Assembly: GCF_900169065.1 (NCBI RefSeq)
Contig: NZ_FXZB01000002.1
Coordinates: 1-64,000 of the forward strand
DNA length: 64,000 nucleotides
Source of the DNA: Brevibacterium aurantiacum
Lineage (GTDB): Bacteria; Actinomycetota; Actinomycetes; Actinomycetales; Brevibacteriaceae
Direction: 5' to 3'
Each line of letters begins with the position of its first letter. The first letter of the stretch is position 1. A program made the position numbers and the translations under genes. A model generated the notes under the pieces. The model was not told the DNA's origin and searched no databases. It saw only the letters and a program-made list of their open reading frames with translations. Shown here in pieces: positions 16,066 through 24,952 of the stretch.

Positions 16066-16449
16066 GGGTCACTCCTTCTCGGTGAAGAAGTGACGGGCCG
16101 TTCGTCCCGTGTGTGCTCGTGCGCTCTGTAGAGAGCCTCGTCTTCAACAGCGACGCACGTTTTTACTTCCGATGATCCCAGACTACCACTCGAGCGACAC
16201 GCGTTTCAGGAGGCGAGCCTCCCCGCCCCTTCCTCCTGGTCCTAGTGTCTGTTCGACCTCGCCACAGTCTCAACACTCGTCTCCGCCCTCACCCTGACTC
16301 CTCCATACCGGATCGCTGGACCACCCAGAGCTGTCTCGACTCATCGGCTCCAGCCCGGCAACTCACCCTCGCGATGGCCTCCCCGATCAGCCCCGCCGCC
16401 TGAAGACACAAATAAATGGACGCATGTTACCTGCGGTAGTGCCCGCACA
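16066..16449. other. Gene-free stretch between the exporter and the relaxase
   Basis: This stretch should hold the leftward exporter promoter and the rightward relaxase promoter. I see no convincing coding frame. Its right part leads into the oriT-like inverted repeat, with TTACCTGCGGTAGTGCCC at 16428-16445. Confidence 0.5.
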
Positions 16450-16479
16450 CCTTCCTCACGAAGCGACTCGTGAGGAAGG
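16450..16479. other. oriT-like perfect inverted repeat
   Basis: CCTTCCTCACGA (16450-16461) and TCGTGAGGAAGG (16468-16479) are perfect 12-bp arms around the loop AGCGAC. The repeat ends 11 bases before the relaxase ATG. Relaxases bind such hairpins next to nic, and placing oriT beside the relaxase gene is common. The right arm also supplies the relaxase ribosome site (GAGGAAGG), so the relaxase could repress itself. Confidence 0.6.
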
Positions 16480-16490
16480 CGGTGACCGGC

Positions 16491-19400
16491 ATGAAAGGCG
16501 GCGTGACCCTCTTCCGCGGACCGGGCACTGCCGCCCGCCGGTACCTCGAATCCGACCGGTCCACCGCGGATGACTACTACCTCGAAGGCGGCACCGCCCT
16601 CGCGGACTTCACCATCACCAACAGTCGCGGTGAGGTCGTCTCGAACACCGGGCTGGACCCGGAGCAGTACGCAGGCTGGGTGGACTGGGTCCATCCGCTG
16701 ACCGGGGAGCGGATGGGCATCCCGCGGGAGGCTGGCGAGGTCCGGAAGGGCTCCCCGCGGTTCGCGGAGATGGTCGTCAACACCCCCAAGTCCCTGTCGA
16801 TCGCTGCCGCCCTGCACCCGGAGGTCTCTGACGCCCTCGATGCCGCGCAGCAGGACGCGGTGGCCGAGATTCGGCGGTGGCTGGCACAGCACGCCTACAC
16901 GCGAGTCGGCCCGCGCGGGCAGCAGGAAATCATCCCGGTCGAGTCGGTGCAGACCGTCGCCGTGGTGCACCGCACCAGTCGTGCCGGTGATCCGCACCGG
17001 CACGTGCACTTCCAGATCGGCACCCGCGTGCCCGCCGCGGGCAAGTGGCGTGCCCTCGATACCGCGGTCCTGTTCAAGCAACAGGGCGCCATCCGTGCAC
17101 TCGGCGCTGCGGTGATCGCCGCGCACCCGCACCTGGCTGCAACCCTGTACCGGCTCGGGCTCACCCTCGACCCCGTCACCGGGGAGGTCACGGAGCTGGA
17201 GACGTTCAACCCGGTGATGAGCAAGCGTGCCCATCAGGTCGAACGCAACCTGAAGCGGTTGGAGGCCGAGTGGGAGTCCGCGCATCCCGGCGAGGAGCCC
17301 GGCCCCGTCGTCCGCGCGCGGCTGCTGCACAAGGCGTGGGCGCATGAGCGGCCGAACAAGAAACCGTCCGACCTCGGCGACGAAGATGCTTGGAAGCAAG
17401 AGCTGGTCGAGGCCGGTTACAACCCCGAGACCCTCACCCGTGCACCAGCACCCGAGCGGGTGTCCGTCGATGACCTCAGCGTGCAGGAAGTCGCCAACCG
17501 TGCCCTCGACCGCAGTGCGGCGGGTGGGTCGACGTGGACGGTGCACACCATCCGCGAGCACGTCACCCGCATCACCACCGACCACGGCGCGCAAGCGACA
17601 CCTACGGAGTTGCGCGAGTTCGTGCAACTCGCCACCGATCTCGCAATAGGGGATTGCTTCTCCGTGCTGCCGCCCGGTGCCGTGCACCCCGAGCATGTTG
17701 CACACCTCACCAGTCTGCGGGTGGTGGAGGCCGAGACGCAGTTGCGTGACCGGCTCGAAGCGCAGGCACCGAACCGCGAGCCGCCCCGTCCCGACCTGAC
17801 CGAGCTCGCCGCCGAGCACGGTCTCGATGCCGGGCAGGCCGAGGCTGCGGCCGCGGTCGCCTCCCCTGACCCGCTCGTCGTGGTTGAAGGGGCCGCCGGG
17901 TCCGGGAAGACCACCATGCTCGCCACCGCCATCGAAGCCCTCGACCACGACGGACGGTCGGTGCGGGTGGTCACCCCGACGAAGAAGGCCGCCCAAGTCG
18001 CAGCCGAGACCCTGAAGGTGCCCGCGGATTCCGTAGCCGCGCTCGTCTACGCGCACGGGTTCAGGTGGAACGACGACGGTGTCTGGACCCGCCTCAATCC
18101 GGGCGACGCCGACCCCGCCACGGGCCAGACCTACACCGGCCCGCCCAAGGGACCACGGTTGGTGCGGGGTGAGCGAGTGATCGTGGACGAGGCAGGAATG
18201 CTCGACCAGGACACCGCCCTCGCCCTCCTCACCATCGTCCGCGAGGCCAAGGCGTCGGTGGCGCTGGTCGGCGACCGTGCCCAGCTGCCCGCGGTCGGGC
18301 GTGGCGGGGTGCTCGACATGGCCGCGCACATCCGTGGTGCAACCGTGGACATGAGCGAGCTGCACCGCTTCGACGACGAGCAGTACGCGGCGCTGACGTT
18401 GCGGATGCGCGACGGGAGGAACCCCGCGGCGATCTTCGACGTGTTGCAGGCGATGGGTCTGGTCCGGTTGCATGCCGACGATGACGCCATGCGCGAGCAC
18501 ATCGCCCAGAACACGATCCCCGAGGATGCGGTCACGGTGGCGACCAACGACGAGGCCACCGCGCTCAACGAGCGCATCCGCACCGTCCGCATCGAAGCTG
18601 GCGAGGTCGACGACGCCCGCACCGTGACCGGTTCTGATGGCCTGGCGATCGGTGTGGGTGATCTGGTGCAGGCGCGGCAGAACGATGCCGAGTTGCGGGT
18701 GGCGAACCGGCAGACCTTCACCGTCCAACAGATCAGCGAGGACGGTACGGTGCATGCCATCGAGACCGGCACCGACCGGAAGCACAACGTCACGGTCACC
18801 CTCCCGCCGGGGTATGTGGCCGAGCACGTGCATCTGGCCTACGCCTCCACCGCCTACGGCGTCCAAGGCACCACCGTCGACAGTGCGCACACGGTGCTCT
18901 CAGACGCTCTCGACGCGGCAGCCGTCTATGTGGGCCTCACCCGTGGCAGCGGACGCAACGAACTCCACGTGATCGCTGCGGACCTCGCAGGGGCGAGGGC
19001 GCAGTTCGTGGAGGCGATGGGTCGCGACCGCGCCGACCGGGGCCTGACCGATGCCACCGCCCGCGCGAACGAGGCCATCGCCGGTCTGGTCAAGGACGGA
19101 CCTATCTCGATGGTCTCGGAGGAGCTGGCGCGGCTCGACGGGCTGGCGGAGAAGGCGGAGCAGCGGGCCGCCTGGTGGGAGAACGTCGGCGACCAGCTCA
19201 CTGGGCTGTCGGCCCGGCATCGGGATGAGACGGATGAGAGCACCAGCGCCCTCGCCACGGCAGAGGAGCACGCCACCACCGTGGGGGCCGACACTCTCGC
19301 ACCCCTGGAGGCCCGCGCCGAAACCGAAGGCCAGGAATACCTTGACGCCGTGGGCGAGGAAGCCCAGGCCGCCGGACGGCTCGCGACGGCTGGCTGGTTC

Positions 19401-19940
19401 GGCAAGCGGCGCGCCCAGCGCGAGCACGACACCGCCCGCGAGCACACCCAGGCCCTGCGCGGTCGCCTGTCCTCGGAGTGGGGCACTCTCCCGCGGCATG
19501 GGGGCGACCTCGACGAGTGGGTGGATCGTGTCGCCGCTCAACGGGCCGAGGAGTCTCCCGAGGTGGTGGAGGCTGGCGAGGCCGTGGTCGAGGCGCGGCA
19601 GGCGCGTACCGGGTTGCAGGAGCGACAGCGCCGCGACCGGCTGACGCTATTGGCGCGCCTCCACGGGGTGGACAACGTCCGCCGTGACCCCGACCGCTAC
19701 CTGCGCACGAGCCCCCGCAGGGAGGCGGCAAAGTGGAGGGCGTCGGCGGAAGAAGCGCGGGCCGACGCCGCCGAGCTTCGTGGCCTGCCGTCGGATCAGG
19801 CGGCGGATCTCATCGAGATCAAACGCGCCACCGCCGAAGCCCACGAGACAGCGCTCCGGGAACGGCAGCGGCAGCTCCCCGACGAGCAACACCCCGCCCG
19901 GAGCACTCCTCGCCGAGAGGGTCCGGCACGCGGTCTCTAG
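16491..19940 (+). CDS. traA: MobF-family conjugative relaxase/helicase (TraA)
   Basis: This 1149-residue relaxase would nick oriT and unwind the strand during transfer. Candidate catalytic tyrosines are Y29 and Y30 in ADDYYLEGG. The HUH metal triad H169-R-H171-V-H173 lies in DPHRHVHFQIG. The helicase half has Walker A EGAAGSGKTT, Walker B ERVIVDEAGMLD and the motif VALVGDRAQLPAVG, like RecD2. The C-terminal third is charged and coiled-coil. ATG 16491 follows GAGGAAGG; a GTG at 16470 in frame is an alternative. It is the only transfer gene in the element. Confidence 0.93.
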   Translation: MKGGVTLFRGPGTAARRYLESDRSTADDYYLEGGTALADFTITNSRGEVVSNTGLDPEQYAGWVDWVHPLTGERMGIPREAGEVRKGSPRFAEMVVNTPKSLSIAAALHPEVSDALDAAQQDAVAEIRRWLAQHAYTRVGPRGQQEIIPVESVQTVAVVHRTSRAGDPHRHVHFQIGTRVPAAGKWRALDTAVLFKQQGAIRALGAAVIAAHPHLAATLYRLGLTLDPVTGEVTELETFNPVMSKRAHQVERNLKRLEAEWESAHPGEEPGPVVRARLLHKAWAHERPNKKPSDLGDEDAWKQELVEAGYNPETLTRAPAPERVSVDDLSVQEVANRALDRSAAGGSTWTVHTIREHVTRITTDHGAQATPTELREFVQLATDLAIGDCFSVLPPGAVHPEHVAHLTSLRVVEAETQLRDRLEAQAPNREPPRPDLTELAAEHGLDAGQAEAAAAVASPDPLVVVEGAAGSGKTTMLATAIEALDHDGRSVRVVTPTKKAAQVAAETLKVPADSVAALVYAHGFRWNDDGVWTRLNPGDADPATGQTYTGPPKGPRLVRGERVIVDEAGMLDQDTALALLTIVREAKASVALVGDRAQLPAVGRGGVLDMAAHIRGATVDMSELHRFDDEQYAALTLRMRDGRNPAAIFDVLQAMGLVRLHADDDAMREHIAQNTIPEDAVTVATNDEATALNERIRTVRIEAGEVDDARTVTGSDGLAIGVGDLVQARQNDAELRVANRQTFTVQQISEDGTVHAIETGTDRKHNVTVTLPPGYVAEHVHLAYASTAYGVQGTTVDSAHTVLSDALDAAAVYVGLTRGSGRNELHVIAADLAGARAQFVEAMGRDRADRGLTDATARANEAIAGLVKDGPISMVSEELARLDGLAEKAEQRAAWWENVGDQLTGLSARHRDETDESTSALATAEEHATTVGADTLAPLEARAETEGQEYLDAVGEEAQAAGRLATAGWFGKRRAQREHDTAREHTQALRGRLSSEWGTLPRHGGDLDEWVDRVAAQRAEESPEVVEAGEAVVEARQARTGLQERQRRDRLTLLARLHGVDNVRRDPDRYLRTSPRREAAKWRASAEEARADAAELRGLPSDQAADLIEIKRATAEAHETALRERQRQLPDEQHPARSTPRREGPARGL

Positions 19941-20161
19941 GAGGCAGGCGGCTTGCCCCAGATGCGCCGCTTGGTCAGGTGCCAGGCCCCGCACGACGGG
20001 CACTCATAGATCCGCAACGGACCGGCATAACGTGAGCGGCGCAAAGCGACCCGCGCGGCGTCACCATAGTCTCCGTACTGACGTTTGCCGGTATCGAGAC
20101 ACAGTGCGCGGCTCTGAGCGGGATGGTGCTTCTTCCGTCTGCGATGTCGGGCCATGTGCAT
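19937..20161 (-). CDS. Small basic protein with a CxxC motif, typical of actinobacterial mobile elements
   Basis: This 74-residue protein starts MHMARHRRRKKHHPAQSRAL and ends with YECPSCGAWHLTKRR. The C-x-x-C-x3-H pattern could bind zinc. It overlaps the relaxase end by 4 bases on the other strand. A good -10 box, TATAAA (20172-20167 on this strand), sits so close that the mRNA may be leaderless; the start may then be the second Met at 20155. Function unknown. Confidence 0.65.
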   Translation of the reverse strand: MHMARHRRRKKHHPAQSRALCLDTGKRQYGDYGDAARVALRRSRYAGPLRIYECPSCGAWHLTKRRIWGKPPAS

Positions 20162-20269
20162 CTCATTTTATAATTGAAGTACTGGTTTCCAGTCGCGCAG
20201 GGCTCCATGGAGATCTGAGAGAAGTGCGGCCTTGCGAACATTCTGGCGTCTGAGGACCGTGTGTGCTCC

Positions 20270-21193
20270 TCACTCCCACGCTGCTAGCTTTTCCGGATTC
20301 CGCACGGCCCAGATATGATCCACCATTCCCGAACTCACATTCACAGAAATGACTGCGACGATCTTCCCCTCGGAGGTGGCCACCAGGCCAGCCTCTCCGT
20401 TGACAACCTGTTCTTCGATATGGAGGCCCGGTTGGCGGCCAAACGCGCCAATGAAGAAACGAGCCACTTCCTCCGGGCCATACAACGGCTCCAAAGCAGC
20501 AGAAACGAGACCGCCACCATCGGTGACCGCCGTGACATTGGGGTCCAGCAGCTCAATAAGCCCCCCAATGTCGCCTTCGCTCCATGCGTTCTTGAATGAA
20601 CGGACGACGGCAGCATGCTCTTCACTCGGCACCGCAATCTGGCGCGAATCTCGAATCCGCTTTCGTGCGGAAGACGCCAACTGACGGCAAGCTACCGGTG
20701 ATCTTCCGACGATCTCAGCGACCTCTGCGAAGGTGAATCGAAAGACGTCATGCAGAACGAAAGCCACGCGTTCAGCTGGCGTCATCGACTCCAGCACAAC
20801 TAAGAGGGCCATCGAGACGGACTCGTCCATACTTACTCGATCTGCTGGGTCGATCGAAGCTTGAGATGAGCTGCTAGTCCAGGCACTTGGATCGGGGATA
20901 GGTTCAGGGAGCCACTCGCCGACGTAAAGCTCTCGACGAACGCGCGCACTGCCGAGAAGATCGAAACAGATTCGGCTCGCGGTCGTAATTAGCCAAGCGC
21001 GTGGCGATCGCACGTCCTCGCGAGCAGAATCCTCAAGCCGATACCAGCGAATGTACGTATCTTGAACAGCGTCTTCAGCATCGCTGAGCGACCCGAGGAG
21101 TCGATAGCACAGGCCGAGTAGGATACTGCGCTCTTCGACGGCGTCCCCAAGGCTCGGCGGCTCAGTCACAGCCGACTCAGTGGCGTCCGGCAT
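20270..21193 (-). CDS. ECF41-type RNA polymerase sigma factor (copy 1)
   Basis: This 307-residue extracytoplasmic-function sigma factor has the three ECF41 signatures: WLPEPIP between regions 2 and 4, DGGG in the fused C-terminal SnoaL-like domain (TAVTDGGGLV), and NPEKL at the end. In this family the C-terminal domain itself tunes activity, in place of an anti-sigma factor. ATG 21193 follows AAGGAGG. The gene lies 106 bases after the qcrB-like gene on the same strand, so they may be co-transcribed. It is clearly similar to the sigma gene at 23408. Confidence 0.9.
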   Translation of the reverse strand: MPDATESAVTEPPSLGDAVEERSILLGLCYRLLGSLSDAEDAVQDTYIRWYRLEDSAREDVRSPRAWLITTASRICFDLLGSARVRRELYVGEWLPEPIPDPSAWTSSSSQASIDPADRVSMDESVSMALLVVLESMTPAERVAFVLHDVFRFTFAEVAEIVGRSPVACRQLASSARKRIRDSRQIAVPSEEHAAVVRSFKNAWSEGDIGGLIELLDPNVTAVTDGGGLVSAALEPLYGPEEVARFFIGAFGRQPGLHIEEQVVNGEAGLVATSEGKIVAVISVNVSSGMVDHIWAVRNPEKLAAWE

Positions 21194-21299
21194 GATCCCT
21201 CCTTCTCGCCACCGGCCAGCTCGAGCAGGCAAGGCGGCTCTTGATTGAGACTATACAGCGGGGGCAGACCACCCCCTACAGGGAAGACGAAGCACACGA

Positions 21300-22991
21300 T
21301 CAGAGTGTGAGGTCTGCTCCACCAGAACGTCGAGTGGTGTCGTCGCGTACAGGAGAACCGTCAGTCCGGGGGTTCTCAGAGGATTCCGTCGCTTGTGGCT
21401 CAGCAGATGAGTGACCGCGAAGCTCCCGAACCTCGTCAGGCGAAGGCGGAACGATACGATCCTCAAAGAACCTGCGAGAGAAGAACGCTCGCGCCCTCTC
21501 CCTGATTCGAATCCGCCCAGACTCATCTGGCCGCGGATGCAGTGGAGAGGGAGACTCATAGTTGACAAGCTCCCATCGTTGGAACTCATCAACCGGTGCG
21601 TGTATCTCCTGGTATTCGCCGCTCGGTAGACGCACGATCCTCCCCGTTTCGAAACCGTGCAGTGCGATCTCCTTGTCCTTTCTCTGCAGGCCGAGGCAGA
21701 TCCGTCGAGCGATACTGAAGCCAACGATGGGTCCGAGGAACAGTGACACCTGGAGCGCAAGAATGACGTCCTCGTTGCTGAGAGAAAAGTGCAAAGCGAT
21801 GACGTCAGAACCGGCAGCTATCCATAGAACCGCGTAGAAGACGATTGCGGCAATGCCTATACCGGTACGTGCGGGTGCATTCCTGGGGCGGACCAGCAGA
21901 TGATGATCGCGTTTATCGGCGGAAATCCACGATTCGATAAATGGGTAGAGGATTGCAGCGACGAAGAACAACCCACATACGGCGACGGGAACGAGGATCG
22001 CAAGAGTGAGCGTATAGCCACTCAAGACGATCTCCCATCCTGGCGGTACGAGTCGCTGCGCCCCGTCCAGGAACGCGACAAACCAGAGAGCGCCGCCCCC
22101 GGCCGAAGCATTACCTGGGTCAGCGGGGCCATAGGTCCAGATCGGATTGATCGTCACAGTGGCGGCGATGAGGAACAGGATGCCAGACACCATGAGCATC
22201 AGACCGAATCGCTTGACTGCGGCGGGGGCGAGCGATTTCCCGACCACGTTGTTCTCGGACCTCCCTGGCAAAGGGAACTGAGTGGGCTTGTGACGGAATG
22301 TTTGAAAAGCGATGACAAGACCGAATAGGGCGATCAGTGCCGGAAGGATGAGGACATGCATCGGGTGCACCGTTGCTATCGCTCCGGATGGAAAGCTGCC
22401 TTGAAAGAAGAGTGATGAAAGAGTCGTACCAATCACTGGTATGGCCTTTAGGACGCCGTCGAGGACTGCAAGACTGCTGCCTGAGAGCATGTCATCCGGA
22501 AGGAAGTGCCCTGTCAGTCCCGCCATCATCGCCGTCATGAGGCAGCCGAACAGAGCTATCCAAGCTATTTCCCGCGGCTTGCGAAACTCGGCGGTAAAGA
22601 AGACTCGCAAGATCTGAAGAATCAGAGCCGCGATCATGAGCGATGCGCTCCAGGAATGCAGTTGGCGCATGAGCAACCCACCGCGGACCTCAAAGGACAG
22701 CTCCATGGTCGATGTGAATGCTCGCGAGGCTTCTACACCTCGTAACGGCTCATATGGGCCTTGGTACGTGACTGTTTCGACTGACGGGTCATAGAAGAAC
22801 ATCAGGAAGACGCCCGACAACATGCAGACGATGAATGACGCCAGGGCGATATGGATAAAGAAAAACGACCAATGATCGGGAAACACCCTGGTCCTAAGCT
22901 TTGCCAGCCAAGTGCTTGCTCCGACGCGCTTGTCTATCCAACTGCCGACCCGGTCGACGGCTCTCGTTCTCGGCGAATGTTCGCGTGGCAC
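21300..22991 (-). CDS. Degenerate QcrB-like cytochrome b
   Basis: This 563-residue membrane protein follows the actinobacterial QcrB plan, with RVFFTAEFRKPRE, LPDDMLSG, TQFPLPGRSENNVVG and INPIWTYGP. Key residues are missing. H112 and H212, the expected heme bL ligands, remain. Their bH partners are absent: position 126 is Gln, and no His lies near 226-227. The quinol-site PDWY-type motif, expected after SAG, reads ALWF (301-304). No qcrA or qcrC is nearby. It is unlikely to run a normal Q cycle. A decoy, a redox-partner or a phenazine-tolerance role is possible. The His and PDWY comparison relies on my memory of mycobacterial QcrB. Confidence 0.85.
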   Translation of the reverse strand: MPREHSPRTRAVDRVGSWIDKRVGASTWLAKLRTRVFPDHWSFFFIHIALASFIVCMLSGVFLMFFYDPSVETVTYQGPYEPLRGVEASRAFTSTMELSFEVRGGLLMRQLHSWSASLMIAALILQILRVFFTAEFRKPREIAWIALFGCLMTAMMAGLTGHFLPDDMLSGSSLAVLDGVLKAIPVIGTTLSSLFFQGSFPSGAIATVHPMHVLILPALIALFGLVIAFQTFRHKPTQFPLPGRSENNVVGKSLAPAAVKRFGLMLMVSGILFLIAATVTINPIWTYGPADPGNASAGGGALWFVAFLDGAQRLVPPGWEIVLSGYTLTLAILVPVAVCGLFFVAAILYPFIESWISADKRDHHLLVRPRNAPARTGIGIAAIVFYAVLWIAAGSDVIALHFSLSNEDVILALQVSLFLGPIVGFSIARRICLGLQRKDKEIALHGFETGRIVRLPSGEYQEIHAPVDEFQRWELVNYESPSPLHPRPDESGRIRIRERARAFFSRRFFEDRIVPPSPDEVRELRGHSSAEPQATESSENPRTDGSPVRDDTTRRSGGADLTL

Positions 22992-23328
22992 AAGTATCCC
23001 TTTCGTTGGCCCGTGGCACTTCAGCTGACCAACTAAGAGACGACGCGGCGCTGCGATCTGTGAGGCGGGACTCCCGCACTTCAGCGACTAAGGCGAGTCG
23101 CAACGCAGCCGGAGCGGGCGGTCCCGGGCCTCGGACTGCGACCGGCGGGACCGGCCCATAGCACCGTCCTTGACCTGGCCCGTAGGGGGGCTTCGAAGCG
23201 ACCGTCCCCCACCCAATGCCGCCGCGGGGAGCCGCGATGACCAGCGCACCTGACGTTTTGAACCGCTGCTCCGTCGAAGTGTTACCAGAGTCACACCGGA
23301 CGGACCACACCGCCGAAGGAGCCCGCAC
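22992..23328. other. Divergent intergenic region between the qcrB-like gene and sigma copy 2
   Basis: The region is unusually GC-rich for this part of the element and holds the promoters of both divergent units. I found no convincing ECF41 consensus and no clear dyad. A good ribosome site, AAGGAG (23316-23321), leads into the small reading frame at 23329. Confidence 0.4.
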
Positions 23329-23421
23329 ATGCAGACAGTAGTCCCGCATACCGCCAAGGATCAGACCACACCCGACTTCGGGTACGACGGAAGCACGAGT
23401 GATCGCCATGGTTCCCCGTGA
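23329..23421 (+). CDS. Short upstream reading frame overlapping sigma copy 2
   Basis: This frame encodes 30 residues, MQTVVPHTAKDQTTPDFGYD and ten more. ATG 23329 is preceded by AAGGAG with 7-base spacing, the best ribosome site in the area. The frame ends inside the sigma gene (stop 23419-23421; sigma ATG 23408), so it could couple or limit sigma translation. It may equally be a remnant of a lost gene. I recognise no homologue. Confidence 0.45.
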   Translation: MQTVVPHTAKDQTTPDFGYDGSTSDRHGSP

Positions 23422-24376
23422 CAGCCACACCGAATCCGCCAGGTCTTTCCTCGAAGTCGTACAAGGCGAGCGGCTTCGCCTGCTGTCCGTCGCCTACAAC
23501 CTGCTCGGATCAGCATCTGACGCAGAAGACGCAGTACAAGAGGCCTATCTCCGCTGGTACCGCCAACCGCCGTCAGAGCGGAATGCGATCAAGACGCCGG
23601 GAGCTTGGCTCACTAAAGTCATCACCCGAATTTGCCTCGACCAACTACGGTCGGCCCGCAAACGACGCGAAGTATACGTTGGCGAATGGCTTCCCGAGCC
23701 GATCCCTGCCTTCGATGTCAGAGTTGCCGAACCTTCGGAGACCACATCCGCCGACCCTGCCGACCGCATATCACTTGATGAGTCGGTTTCCATGGCGCTC
23801 CTGATCGTCCTCGACAAGATGTCACCCGCCGAACGCGTCAGCTTCGTCCTGCATGACGTGTTCCAATACTCCTTCGCCGAGATCGCGGAGATCGTCGGGC
23901 GTACCCCTCATGCGTGCCGCCAACTCGCTTCGTCAGCGAGGAAACGAGCAAAGAGCGCCACCTCTGGACGCGTCGAACAGGACGAACATCGGCGTGTTAA
24001 CCAAGCTTTCAAAGAGGCATGGCAGCAAGGCAGTCTCACGAAGCTTCTTAACGTACTCGATCCAAGCGTTACCACCGTCACAGATGGGGGGGGAATCGTG
24101 AGCGCAGCAATTGACCCAATGGTCGGTGCAGAGCAAGTCGCCGCCTTCTTCAAGGCAGTCATGATCAAGCAACCCGACCTGATCGTCTCCGAGGCTGTCG
24201 TCAACTATCAGCCCGGCTTGATCGGGTCGTCGCATGGGCGCGTGATTGCTGTCGTAGCCACGCAGATCACTGGGACCCGAATTAGCAACATCTGGGCCGT
24301 TAGAAACCCCGAGAAGCTCCACCTCTGGCACAACGAACTCTCTGAAGGTGAGCCTCATGTCTTGCGCATTGCCTGA
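23408..24376 (+). CDS. ECF41-type RNA polymerase sigma factor (copy 2)
   Basis: This 322-residue ECF41 sigma factor carries GEWLPEPIP, VTTVTDGGGIVSA and RNPEKLHLW, the three group signatures. Region 4 (SPAERVSFVLHDVFQYSFAE) is nearly the same as in the copy at 20270-21193, so the two are paralogues. It is divergent from the qcrB-like gene and overlaps the start of the phzS-like gene by 20 bases. It probably heads the phenazine operon and may activate it. ATG 23408 is chosen; GTG 23399 in frame is possible. Confidence 0.88.
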   Translation: MVPRDSHTESARSFLEVVQGERLRLLSVAYNLLGSASDAEDAVQEAYLRWYRQPPSERNAIKTPGAWLTKVITRICLDQLRSARKRREVYVGEWLPEPIPAFDVRVAEPSETTSADPADRISLDESVSMALLIVLDKMSPAERVSFVLHDVFQYSFAEIAEIVGRTPHACRQLASSARKRAKSATSGRVEQDEHRRVNQAFKEAWQQGSLTKLLNVLDPSVTTVTDGGGIVSAAIDPMVGAEQVAAFFKAVMIKQPDLIVSEAVVNYQPGLIGSSHGRVIAVVATQITGTRISNIWAVRNPEKLHLWHNELSEGEPHVLRIA

Positions 24377-24816
24377 AAAAGCAACTCGAATCGCAATAGT
24401 GGGAGCCGGTATCGGCGGACTCATGCTCGCGGCTTCCCTCGGCGAGGACTACCAGATCGACCTCTTCGATCATCGGAGCTCGCTGAACGGTGACGGCTAC
24501 GGACTCAACATCCAGCCTATTGCAGTAACGGAACTCGCTGGCCTCGGGCTCCTGTCTCGCTTGTGCAGCCTCGGAATACAGACTCGCGCACACCGGTACC
24601 TATCCTCAGACGGACAACAGATCATGGAAGAACCTCGGGGACGGTTCGCTGGGGAAGAGATGCCCCAACTATCGATCCTCCGACACGATCTGGTTTCGAT
24701 CCTGCTCGCCCAGCTGCCCGGTAGTTGCCGGATACACACGAGCGCCACGATCACGATCGAAGACTTAGAACGGTGGGATAGGCAATCTCCTGCACCATAT
24801 GACCTCATCGTCGGAG
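24357..24816 (+). pseudogene. PhzS-like FAD monooxygenase, 5' part (broken by IS256-type insertion)
   Basis: The first about 153 residues of a PhzS-type aromatic hydroxylase. The FAD-binding GAGIGGLMLAASLG is complete, and the frame runs to APYDLIVGG, where the IS begins. The rest continues at 26977 with VGADGINSVTR, the GADG motif. Joined, the protein would have about 405 residues, close to PhzS of Pseudomonas. PhzS-type enzymes replace a phenazine carboxyl group by hydroxyl. The ATG overlaps the sigma gene. Confidence 0.85.
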
Positions 24817-24952
24817 GAGGAATGATCAGAACCTGTGGACGGCCCTCGGTGGGGCGGCATGAGTGTGGCGCACCTTCCCGAGGATGATCTACAAGGAACG
24901 AAGAGTCTGATCAAGGACCGGCGTTGGCGCGCTGGTTCGGGAAGGTACGCCG

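Noticed and set aside
16341..18890. 849-codon leftward frame opposite traA
   Set aside because: Shadow frame. The sense strand has the HUH, Walker A and Walker B motifs in order.
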